The notes beneath the pieces are model-generated. The model did not search any database. It was given only the letters and a program-made list of their open reading frames with translations, and had not been told where the DNA came from. This document shows, in pieces, positions 50,201-62,200 of a DNA stretch of 64,000 bases. The translations under genes were made by a program, and so were the position numbers. Origin of the DNA: Edolisoma coerulescens (taxonomy: Eukaryota; Chordata; Aves; Passeriformes; Campephagidae); the NCBI GenBank assembly GCA_013397115.1, contig VWZW01000879.1, positions 186,390 through 250,389 of the forward strand, given 5' to 3'. How positions within the stretch are numbered: position 1 is the first letter of the stretch; each line of letters starts with the position of its first letter.

Positions 50201-53200
50201 TTTAAACCCAGGTGGAAAGAAAGCTGATATTTTAAAACATTGTTCAGAGAGTACATTCAAAATATTTCTAATCAAAGTACTAAAAAAGCCTCACTGAAAC
50301 ATTTCCTGTTGCAAATGCTACCCCTAGAGAAATATGAAACATAAGGAGAGAAAACATTCGCTATGGGTATGGTCCAAAAATATGTATCTCAAAAATGTAC
50401 AGATGAAAAATAAAGAAAGTATAGAAATTTTGAACAAAGTACTATGTTGCCAGTTTTAATTGTTCTGAAACTTTTCTGATCATGAAATTAATTTAAATTG
50501 TCAGTTTGCTGTCTAATATAGCAGTTTAGTTTAGACATCCTTTTGTAGCAGAACATTGTTCCAGACATTTCTGAGCTTTACCATAGCCTATTCTTCTATT
50601 CTATAAAAATATAGCTTTCAGCTGCCCCATCTCCATTATTGGTTTCACATGGCTTACCATTTTTTTCTCTGTTTATCAGTGATTCTTTCAGAAAATTGCC
50701 CCTTAAGTTATATTATTTCTAGCTGTTTTTAACAGGGATAATGGCCACAGATAATCAGAGATGACTTTATCACTATGAAGTCTGAAATGGAGGATTCAAA
50801 CAGATAGAATCCCCCAAAGGAACTTAGAAGAAACCATAATAAATGACTCAGGAATATTATTAGGCAGGTTAGAGTGTTAGACACAGAGCTAGATATCATC
50901 AAAATACCTCAAAGCCAAAGATCAGGATAGTTTAAAGAAAAAAAATAATAACAAATACCCACCACAGGGATGAGAATAGAGAATGGTGGCCATTAACTGT
51001 GTTGCACTCGGCACAATGAGCCCTAATATTAACAAGTTGGAAAGTTCACTTTGCAGAAGTTGGAAATTTTTCAAGAGTAAGCTCAGCTGAGCAAATCAGT
51101 ACAAGGAAGTATGAGGAACATGGGAACATTTTAACTTCCTTAAAAAATGGTAGGCACAACCTAATTTTTCTTCTTATACAGAAAAAGGGATGTACAATTA
51201 AAACACAAACCAAAGCAGTATCTTATTAAAATTAAAATCTTCACTGTCTATCTAACTGTCCTAAAGAAGTGGCATGAATAATTTGCCATGTGGGGCAAAT
51301 GGAAAGATTCAGGTAAAAACGTAAGATGTCTGCATGGAAGGATATTAATTGATGAGAACTGCATATTTATTCTAGAGAAGGCATCTTACTTCCATTTCTT
51401 CTGATTTCACATGTTCTCCAGTGACTCTAGCTGCTCCTTTGAACTTGCTCTGGGCAATTTTTTCTTTCTGCAGTGGGTGAGCTTGGTCTCTACTGTATTC
51501 CAAAGGGTGAGCCAACTCCTGGCTCCGGACAGTCTCGAGCTGGTCTAGTCGTGTTCTGTTCATAAGGCAAACAAAGAGTATGAAATTGACATACCAGACT
51601 GTAACGAAGGACTGTCTTCAGATGTACCTTCTTTGGGCATGATCTTTGGAGGGCTTGGGCATGTCCCTCATATGCTGATACTGCTGGGAGCGGCAACCAG
51701 TTATCAGCACTTGTCAAAATTAAGGTAATTCCTCCCTGGGAACACTCATGTATGTGTTCAGCTGCAAAATTTATTCTATTTAGCAGCTGGAAACAATTCT
51801 AATTGAAATTTTTGACATTATAATGACCATGAACTTAGAGGCTTTTAAACACATTTTGTTTTCAGATAGCTAAATTAGGGCAGACCTGCAGAAGGCACAG
51901 CTTGTTACCTGTCAGTGTATCCATGAAGCCCTGCAATCATGCCAGGCTGGGGACTGAGCTGTATTTCCACCAGCCTAGTCATTACCACAACTCAGATTAC
52001 CCATGGACCTGAATGAAATGGGATAAAGTATTCACTTTCCACAGGTAAATACGCTCCAAGAGTTAAATGTGGGTGTTCAGAAGAGACTTTGCCTGTGAAC
52101 TCAATGTCTTGAGACATGACTGATCTGGAAGTGCACTTAACACTCAGAAGAGTACAAATCTTTACATATCCTCAAACAGAGTTTATTTATATGACTAGGA
52201 TCTAACTTCTCAGTTTATTTTTAGTCTGACATGAAATTGCTTGTCAGCTTCCTGCTAAATAAAAAGTGAGTTTCCAGCTCCCTTTATGACCTACAGCCAC
52301 CATCTGTCCTTCACTATTACTCAAAAAGCAACGAACTACAGGAGGCAGCTGTGACCTCATGCTTCCCTCTCAGTAATGGAGTTTAGCACCTCATGAGCAA
52401 AATGTGGAAGTTCTCACAGAGACTCAGAGAAAAAAAAACCTCCCTGTATCCTTCTGTTCTTTATAATTTATTACCTAATTTTATTATTTTTGTTGTTGTT
52501 TTCTATTCTAAATAAGCTTGGCTAATATTCTGGTTAAAAGCACACTAGAGAAAGCCTTACCAACAGCCAGTGTAAGTATTAATTATCCTCATAATAATCA
52601 AATTGAATGACCAAATAGAGCCCCTGTGTGATTATGTCCAGCCTGCCACTCCTCCATATCCAGACCAGTTACTCTGAAATACAATGCCCTACAACAAAAG
52701 CAAGATGCAAGATCTGTGTATGACATTTTCCACTGAAGACTGAACAGAACTGTGTCAAGTCAAGGCTAGAAAACAGACCCTGCCCTGAGGAAACGCAATA
52801 ACCAAGGATACCGGGAGCACTTATGATGCTTCTTTGGAGTCGCTTGTTAGAACCCTAGATTCTGATGTTTTTAATCTTTCTGTGCTGAAAGACAATGATC
52901 CCCAAAAATACACTGCATTTGACCTGAAACCTTGAGAGAGACTGCCAAAACTATACGATAACAGTGAAATAGCTGCTGTGTGATTGAAAATAAGTGTGTT
53001 ATATCACTAGATAGAATATATAGAAGTGTAGAATTTTTGTATAGTGATAAGTAATATAGTAATAAGTAATATAAATGTAACAAAATAGAAAACTTGAAGT
53101 GTAAGCTGATTTTACTTCTCTTCCTTCTTCTTCTTCACAAACTTAAGTGCTTTAGTATTAGTTTAAAAATACCGCAATGCAGAGCCTAGTTATTAGTTAT

Positions 53201-56200
53201 TATAAAATTAGTTATTAGAAGTAGATTAGTAAACATTTTATAATTGAGTGATTTAAGCTTTAAAAGACCTTGAAAAACAAAACTCACAGCCCTTTTTTCC
53301 GCCTTGTTAACTAGAGAGCATAAACTGTGTGACTGTAACATAGATAAAAATATAATAAACAAGTCCGTACAAGAAACTTCAGTCTCTCTCTGTGTTTTCA
53401 TCCAAAACCTGAGTAGAAAAACCAAGACCAAATGAAAGAAAAATAATAATAAGAAAAACCCATCAACTAGTACCCGTGTGAAATCCTCAGATAAGAAACC
53501 TATCACCGCTGGCAAACAGTTCATAACCCAGCTATAAATTACAAATATAATTATATTTGTGCAGAACACAGTAAAAGAGGCTAAGCACTTCGCACAAATG
53601 GAAATTCTTGCTTGCATGCCAGGCACACATCTCCATGAGCAAACTGAGGCAGGGCTGTCTGTGAGGCAAAAACATACATGAAGCAAAAGTCTTTTTTCCA
53701 AGAAAAGGTTTTTCAGCAAGATCCAGGTGGGAAAAAGTAAACCAACCATCAACATGTTGGCTGCTGCTGTTGGTTCAGAAAGTTTGCAGATTCAATGCTA
53801 AAAGGAAATTGTGCATTAAAAATGGCAAACGAGCTGCCCTTGTTGAAGGAGCAAGCAAATAATCATCAAAGAATCCTCTGGCTCATGCCAGGTGCCAGCA
53901 GAACTACCTCAGTGCTGCAGGGGTGGAGCCACAGGCTGATGCCTTGAGCACTGTCCAGGCTCTGTTAGGCACCAGATACACTCAACACACTACATCCCAA
54001 CTGGTTTTACCTTCTCACTTATATTATTTGTGCCTGGAAAGGTCTGAAAACAAAGTGCTTGGAAACAAAAGAATGGATATATTTGGGCAGGTTTGGGCAT
54101 GTCATGCTGCTCTGAAAAGGATTTTCATTGTTTCCAGCGAGCACAAGTTGCCACATGGCACAAGTGAACTGCTAGCAATGGGCAGTGATCTTGTGCACCT
54201 AACAAGATGTTACTGATTTAATAATGCAAAGCAGATTCTCGGATTGCATAAATCAGCACAGGGCCAACACAGGCGGGGAGGATAAGCTGCCTTTTGCAAT
54301 TAGTTTTAGCTTATAAATTAGAAAAAGTGAGTGAAAAGATGTATGCATTATACTGGGCAGGCATTTTTGGATAAACATCTGTGTAGAAATGCTGGGGGCT
54401 ACTATGGCTAATGACATGAATAAATCCATGGCAAGCTCTTTTAAAAATATGCATTATTATGAAAAAGTCAAAGTAATTGCATCTGTAAGGCAGCACTGTC
54501 AGCAGGCAGAGAATACAGTGCTGGCAGAATTTGGCACTGTAGTAATTCTGCACCAGTACATCACTCCACAGTCAAAATTTACACCAGTAAAAGTAAAAGC
54601 AGCACCTAATTTCATTAGCAGTTTCATGAACTGCCAAATCCCACAAATACTCACATCTGGAACACCTGCTGTGGTCAGCCAGAGATCAGAGATCCAAGAA
54701 GGATCTTTAATGAAACCATTTATTTTTAAGGCAGTGAAAACATTTTGCTGAAAGGCAGCTATAGGAGAAAATGATACAAACCAATAAATGCAAAATAGCC
54801 TTTTGCACTATTCCCGTGGTCTTTGAAATGAAGAGGAATGGACAAGTAGATTCGAAAAATAATTTCTTACTTTATCCTTTATCAGAGGCCTGATCATATA
54901 TTAAAAAAATTAGCCTGGTTTCTTACTGCTTTCACTGTAATCCAAAGTTATTCAGCAAATTTTGAGAAGCGTTTGGTGCTACTCAGCTTTAGACCAAACT
55001 GCATCAGTGTTTTGAGAGCTGGCCTCCTTCAGTGAAGCGCTTTACTTGGAATCTAGATGGCTAAATAAGCGTTTCAGTTCAGAAACAGCACAAATGCCAC
55101 TGGAAATAAGTTAGCTGGTAAGTAAGAATTTAGCAGCCTGATTTTAAGGATTCTAAAAGAAATATTTTCCTCACTGCACACACAAATCAGTTTCTTGTGT
55201 ATACAGATTTACCTGTGAAAACGCACTGTTTCCTCATGTTCTTCTTTCACCTCGGTCAGTGAAGGGGCTCTTCTGTGGTGTACGTCAACCTCTGATCCTC
55301 TGCTAAGGATGTTCTGGGTTTCTCCTGGATGGGGATCTATGATAATACAGAGAACTTGGTGAGTGTTTATGAACCCTCACTATGTATTTAAAACCACAGA
55401 CTGCATGAGTGTAGTGAGCTTTATTGCTTAATCTATCAAAAAGAATTAATGTATTTTGCCTAATTATGCAAGTATTCCATTCCCAGCATAGGTCTTAGTA
55501 GTGCAATCCAAGCCCTAAAAATCAAGTAAGTGGAAGAGATTTGGGGGTGTGTTAGTGTCAGTAGCTGAATTCCTCTTTAGGAATGTGAATGCCAGGTGAT
55601 GGTTCAACCTTAGCATGAATGTAACTTTCAAAAGGCTTCAGGAACCCTTTTTTAAGAGCAGTCTGACATGGAGTAGAGTGTGCTTAGTAGATTGTGACAG
55701 AGCAATTGAGAGCCATCAGAAGTGAATATTTCTGCCCTGGTAATTACTTCAGACAAGAAAACTTTTTTTGACTGATCTTACATAAAGAGAAAGCCAATGG
55801 TTTGGGATGAGGAGTCAATGTGTGGGAAGTCCTTCAGTGCAAATCAAGAAAAGTCAAGAACCTGTTCAATAAAAAGGACAAAACCATGCTGAAGCAGGAT
55901 ACCATTTCATTACCAGAAGTAATATCACTGAGCCAAAAGACAAGAAACATTGATTGACCAAAGAGCTGGGACCACATTAAAGAAAAACTGAGTGAAGATT
56001 TCTTAGGAAATTTTAATTTGCCACTGATCTGAGGCTGTCTGTGTCTTAGGAGAAAAACATGCAAATTTGAGAGACTAATTTCCCCACTTTTTAAAAAGTC
56101 ACATATGTTATCTCCAAGGAATTTGAATAGAAAATGTGAACATCTCACTGTCAAGGGGTGAGTCATACCTAAGCTACAGGGAATTTTATCCCTGACTTCA

Positions 56201-59200
56201 GAGATTCATTGAATATCACAGCCATCTCATGGGATCAAAAGTCTGCACCTGAAAGTGCCCCTCAAACAACAGACTTAGGAAGAATGACTAGTGATGATGG
56301 AGAACCAAGAAAAACAAGGGGCTTGCAGATATATCTCTTCCCTCTTCTCTGTCTTTTCCAGTTTAGGTCTGAGAAGTACTGGCAGAGGTGGGCACATAGC
56401 TAGGGAGCACAGGCAGAATGAGTCATAAATCCAAGACAAAAATTTTTCCCCATTGAAAAATAAACATAAATCAACGCTTGGGTAGCTCTTACCTGATGTG
56501 TCTGCAAATGGTTTTTTCTGTAGTTCCTCCACTTCAGGGCTTTCTTTAATCTTGAAGGCAGGAAGCTCATGAGCCACTCTTGAAGATGGCAGATGCAGGC
56601 TTTTAACCCTGTTCCTGTTCTTTGACTCAGGCTCATGCTCTCTCCTTTTCGATCTTCTGAGATGAAATAGGGACTGCTGAAAAGAAGAGCGAGCCTTGCT
56701 CCCTTTCAGACTGACAGCTCCAGTACTAGAATCACTGCTGCTTGTGCTGCAGGAGAGATCTTGTTGACCTGAAGTTTCTTGAATATCTTGTTTTCTTGGT
56801 GGTGATCTGCTGTATTTCCTAACAGAGATTTTCTCTGTTCCACTGGGTTCATCACTAGCATAATCACCATCAGAAAGATCCAAATGTCTGTCAGCATGAT
56901 CCACTCCCTGAGGCACATGCTGGGAGGCATACAGAGCATGGTGAGATTTGGGGTCATCATCACTTTTTGGGGGTAAGCAGCTTGGCTCACACGACAAAGA
57001 TGCAACTTGCCATGTCGAGGCAACTGTTCCCTTCCTTTGCCACTCTTGCTGCAAGGCTGAGGATGAGCTTCCCTTCTCCACAGCCTCAGGTGAGCTACAT
57101 GTAATTTTTATTACCTTATCATTGACCATCTTAAACCCGGTATGGATTTGCCTTTTGCTTTCCAAGTTCTGGCTCTCCACAACAGCTTCCTGTGGGCATA
57201 CCTGAACCCACTTCTGACCCTGTGTGAATGCAGGACCTGCACTCCACTCTGCCTCCTTGGTGTGATCTGTATCCAAACCCTGGAGTGGATAATGCCTTTG
57301 TCGGACTTCCAAGGGGGTTTTTGCCCCCTCTGTGAGATGACCCTGCAGAGGCTGATCCACCCTACCTAGGTCCTTTTGCAGAGTACCCTCCACAGCTTTT
57401 CCACCAGTTTTGCCTGCTTGTCCTAGAGGATCAATGTGATGAGTCTCCAGTTCCTCGCCTGCTTGTAGGTTGGTGTCTGTCACTGATTTGGGACATGGTT
57501 GCAGGATTTTAGGCCATCTTCTCTGTGGTGAGTCACCAAGATTTTCCTTTGAGTCTTCATCTCCCCCAGTCACTTCTTTTTCTTCTGCACTTTGCTCAAC
57601 TACTTTTGCTTCACAGTCAGTCTTAACCTTTATCTCCCTCTCAGCTAAAGCACAGTCTGCCTTTTTTTCATGTGTATCCATCTGCCTGGAGCTACTGACG
57701 TGCAGATTTAGCTGAGAACCTTCCCCTGGATGTAGTATGCCTCTGTTCACTTGGCCAGACTGGGAGAAATGACCCCAGAAATTCAAACCAGCTCTTCTGG
57801 AATGCTTGCTGTCCTCTTTTAAAGGCCTCTGTTTAATGTTTTTGAGCCTTGCCATGCCCTCTCTTCGTTTCAGAAAAACCTTTCGAGGTGTTATTTTTGG
57901 CTTGCCCTGGAAAAAAAATTAAATTCTGACAATCACAGACTGAGAATCATTCTACAGAAAGGAAGATATTTACAATAACTGAGAAAACCGAGACACCAGA
58001 ACTCTTAAAGACACTGGGTATGGATAACTGAGTACATAAGAAACAGCCCTGATTACAGGGAAGGTGCAAGAATTTTTAGAAGCAGTCGCTATGTGATGCC
58101 TCTGTTCATTTATTCATTAGTAGAGTCAAAGGGTTAAGATGATGCTAAATGTCTATATGATAGAAGATGAGAAAAGTTCTATCCTTCTTTGTTTTCAGGG
58201 GAAGTTCCAGTAGTCTTTACAATGTGACACAGAAATATGTAACTGCATCAGTTTGAGATGTTATTTTACCAGGGAGATGTGCAGAAAATTTCTGACTGAT
58301 GCAAAGTGCATCTTCCAAGTCACCAAGCCGAACCAAATGCTGAGTCTGACACCTAGAGGTGTCAGGCATAAGCTCATCTCAAACAGTACCCACAGCAAAA
58401 AGCAGAAGACTCTCACTGTACTTGGCCCTTGTACAAAACCTGTATTTGGAAATGCCCCCTTTCTCACAGTGGTGGCACATGAGAGACCATTTATTATGGA
58501 ACAGAGACTACCTTGATGTCTAATTTAACTGTCTTGCGACCTGGTCATAAACTATGACTCAGAAAATAGGCGGAAATGGAGGAATCCAGTGGGAAACAGT
58601 GGGGGAATAGGATTGTGACTGAGTAATACAGACCTTTTTTTCCACTTTGGGGAAAAACCTTCCAATATCACGAAGGAACAGTGGAAAAATATGCTACCAT
58701 GTAATGAGACCAAACAGAGCCCATGCAATGTCTATGTCCGTGAGAATTTGTCAAAATCAAAGCTAATGCACCGATGGCAGCAGTACCTGTTGCTCCTTCT
58801 GCTGTTTTTCTATGAGATGATTTTCTGCTTTAAGTTGCTCTCCAACAAATTTTTCAGAAGTCTTCTGTCTAATAACAATTGCTGGTGTGATTTGCCTAGG
58901 CAAGGAACAAGAAGATACTTATTTGTAACATTCTCTAGTTGGTTTTCTTTTGATAATTTGAATGGAGCTGATATGGAGTTTAGAATTATAAATGGTCTCT
59001 TCAATTCTTTTAAAATGGGAAGCATGTTAGTAAAATCTCCCTATTGCGTGAATCCAACTCTCACTTTAAAACATCCTGTCTAGACCAAGCATTAATTATT
59101 CTTTCAGCAAGCAACATTTTCTGGCTGGTATCAGTCAGTCCTAAGAAATAGAAAATAGTCAAAAGGAAAAATATTTCAGTCTTTTTCTGCTGACTAGGGT

Positions 59201-62200
59201 TGATGACAGTCACAAAGAACTCACTATCTCTCCGATAGAGTAGTGAATAGAGGCTTGAATTAGATGGTGGAGAGTGATAGAGTAGAAAAAAATAGTGTCT
59301 ATAATGTTGTAGAGGGCAACATTGAAAGCTGGCTCAAAATGAAGCATAATACAGCATACATGAACATATCTTATTTCAAAGGAAATGTGCTTGAGCCTTA
59401 ATTTAGTCACTTATTAATAATTTCTGCTACATATTAAAAAATTCTAGGATTAATAGAAATGCTGGTTGTGCAGCACATCACTGTCCTTCCTACACCCCAT
59501 CTCTACCCAGCACCACTGTACCATGGATAATTTTTAATTTGTCAGCCTGTCTCTGTTATCACACCATGACCAAATCGTATCAGATTTGGAGGGAAAACTC
59601 TTGCTGAAGAGGACTCAACGTAAGACAATACTCATTTCAGCAAAGCTTGCTTTAAACCAAGCACAGCCTGGTGCCATAGTGAAAATGTCATGAAGAGCTG
59701 GAGAAGATTCTGTACTTCAGTTTCATCCAGCTCATGATGAGACCACAATGTGAACCAAAGCACAAGAAGTCGGGGTGCCAGGGAGACAGACTTCAGAAGC
59801 TCACTGCTGATCCGAAAACGCATACATGGACGGGGCCACTTGCCCAGACATGCATATGGTGCTGCCACATCTTCCCAGCCTTCTGCTCTGGAGGTCCCTG
59901 TCTTCCTTCTCTGTCCAACTTCCCACATGGTTAACACACTAAAATTTTCATGACATTTGCTCTCAGTCTGTGCTTTCCTAGAAGTTTGCTGCTCTTTTTT
60001 TTACTTGACGGAAGGCTCAGTGTGCCAAACACCTGCTGCTTCTATCTGCATCGGTTGAGGGAAGGTAGCAAGACTCTGTGAGCATTTCTTCCATCACCAG
60101 TGCCAGCCCACCCATTCCTGCCTGTTGTGCACTCCCCCACAGTGTCCTGGTACAGTTCGTTTCGCAGCGTAGTGATGAACCAGATCTGAAAAGTGATTCG
60201 AGTTAAATGTTACATTTCTCCTCTCTCCAGATAATTTTAACAAGGATTACTTCACTGCCCTGTTCAATATATAGGTATATAAAAATTTGTCTTGGCACAA
60301 CTGAAGAGGCAGAGCAAGGACAGGAATGAATGAGCTACCATCACAAACTGATAGCCACTGCAAAACTGATGGCATATCAACAGATTTTATCTCTCCCTGC
60401 AGACTTTTGCCTTACTTCTATCCTTTGAAGATCACAGTTACAAAACCAGTTCATTTATATTGGCTAGACCAGCATCCCATTATACAGAAGTAGATCAGCT
60501 GCCAGGCCATAGACCTGCTCAATTTCTGCCCACACACACCTGCCACTTTCAAGCAAAGGAAAGAGCCATGGTGTTGCATATATAACACAAACTGTGTGTA
60601 TACAATGGAAAACATGTTCGCAGCTTGACTGACTGACTAAGATAATTTCTCACCTGGCTTCTATATTCCCAGTCTTCATCTTCCCCTCTATGCCAAAGTG
60701 AGATGAAGAAATCTCCTCCTTTAGTTGTTCTCTTTGTTCTTCTTTAGCAGCAGAAAAAGTTTCAGAGAAACTCCTTTCTTTTAATCGACTGCTCTCTAAG
60801 CAGCAGAAAAAAAGGTCAATGTAAACAAAGCCTTTACAGAATGAATAAATGAAAAGTAAATATCCTAAAATAATTAGAAATGTTTGTATTTTCAACAACA
60901 TACACAAGGTTTCGATTTTTGAAAGCACTTTACAGAATACAATTGAATTAAGTAGGTGGAAGGATGCAACCTGTGGAAAAAAAGAGGCTTCTGATCCTCA
61001 AATATAGTGCTGGAATCATGGAAAGGACAAATAGTAAGATGCATGTTCCCTGCCTCTAGAAATTTGTAGTGCTTGCCTAATGTGTTCACCACAAAACACG
61101 GCAGTGAAGTCACTTCTAGACAGTACTGAACTACTTGTGTGTCTTGCCAGCCATTTCATTTAACAGTTTAATAAGTAGTATTTGCACACATGAGAGTTTC
61201 TAACCAGGCATTTTCTATTCTATTTCACAAAATTGCGAATGTGTGCATCTTCCTATTGAAGCTTACTGGCTATGTTCACCACAAGAAGGCAGCTTGTACT
61301 TCAATTAGTTTTTCTTCTGAGTGTCAGCTAGTGGTGAGTTGCTCTTTTAGGTCAAGTTAGGGCTGACAACTGGAGCAAAAAGCCTTTACTTGCTCATTCA
61401 TACTATATACTGTTGCTGTAGCAGGAAGTATATAGCTCACTTCATCATGTAAATACAGCCAATAGTGCTATAGAAGTCCTCTGCAACATACTGGAAGGAC
61501 TTTCTGTTCCAACAACAGGAATACAGAAGTTCGTATTCATCCCTCAATCTTTCCCAGCTACACACCAAATATCTCCAAACATATCCAGTCCCATAGCAGA
61601 GAAGCAATGCTGTTTCTGCAGCTTTCCCACCTGCCTTGCACCAGAATATGGCTGAGGAGGCAGAGGTGACACAGAAGGTTGACAGCAGCAAGAGATGCAG
61701 AACCCACGTGTGGCTTCTCACAGGTCTCACGTGTGGGGCTATGTTGCCTTCAGAATGCTTTAATAGCAGAGGTGCCCAAGCTCTTTAATTTTCAACTAGT
61801 GCTTCCCAGTGCAAGGCAAGAACAATGTGTGCAAGCATCTGTGTGATTCACCTTTCTTTTCTTTTCTGTTCTCTTCTTGAGCATCTTGTCTGGAAAGGTT
61901 TTTTGTGGGGCTCTCTGTATGCTGAAGCAATGGCTCGGTGCTTATCCCTTTAAATAAGAACGTGAGATATTAAGCAAACTGTTGATATACTCATTTTTAT
62001 GCTTCCAACATAAAAATCCAGACTCATCACAACAGTCAGAAAGGTGTCAGCTAGCCCAGTCCTCAAGTGCAAATTCAGCTGAAGCATATTTCAAAGACAA
62101 CTGCACTGACCAGATCCAGTCGGAAGGTACCCTGATGTTATGAGGCCTCTGTACTGTCAAGCCTTAGTTTTACACAAGAGGCAGGTTGGAGTCAGCACTG

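Noticed and set aside
53186..53755. 189-codon hydrophobic open frame on the - strand
   Set aside because: Lies inside a TCP10 intron, is rich in Phe/Leu/Ile as expected from a pyrimidine-rich strand, and shows no family motif or helix spacing that I recognise.
59632..59937. 101-codon - strand frame in a TCP10 intron, considered as an extra exon
   Set aside because: The exons at 60654 and 58895 already join in phase through a split Arg codon with CPAP-like sequence on the downstream side, and this frame has no TCP10 similarity.
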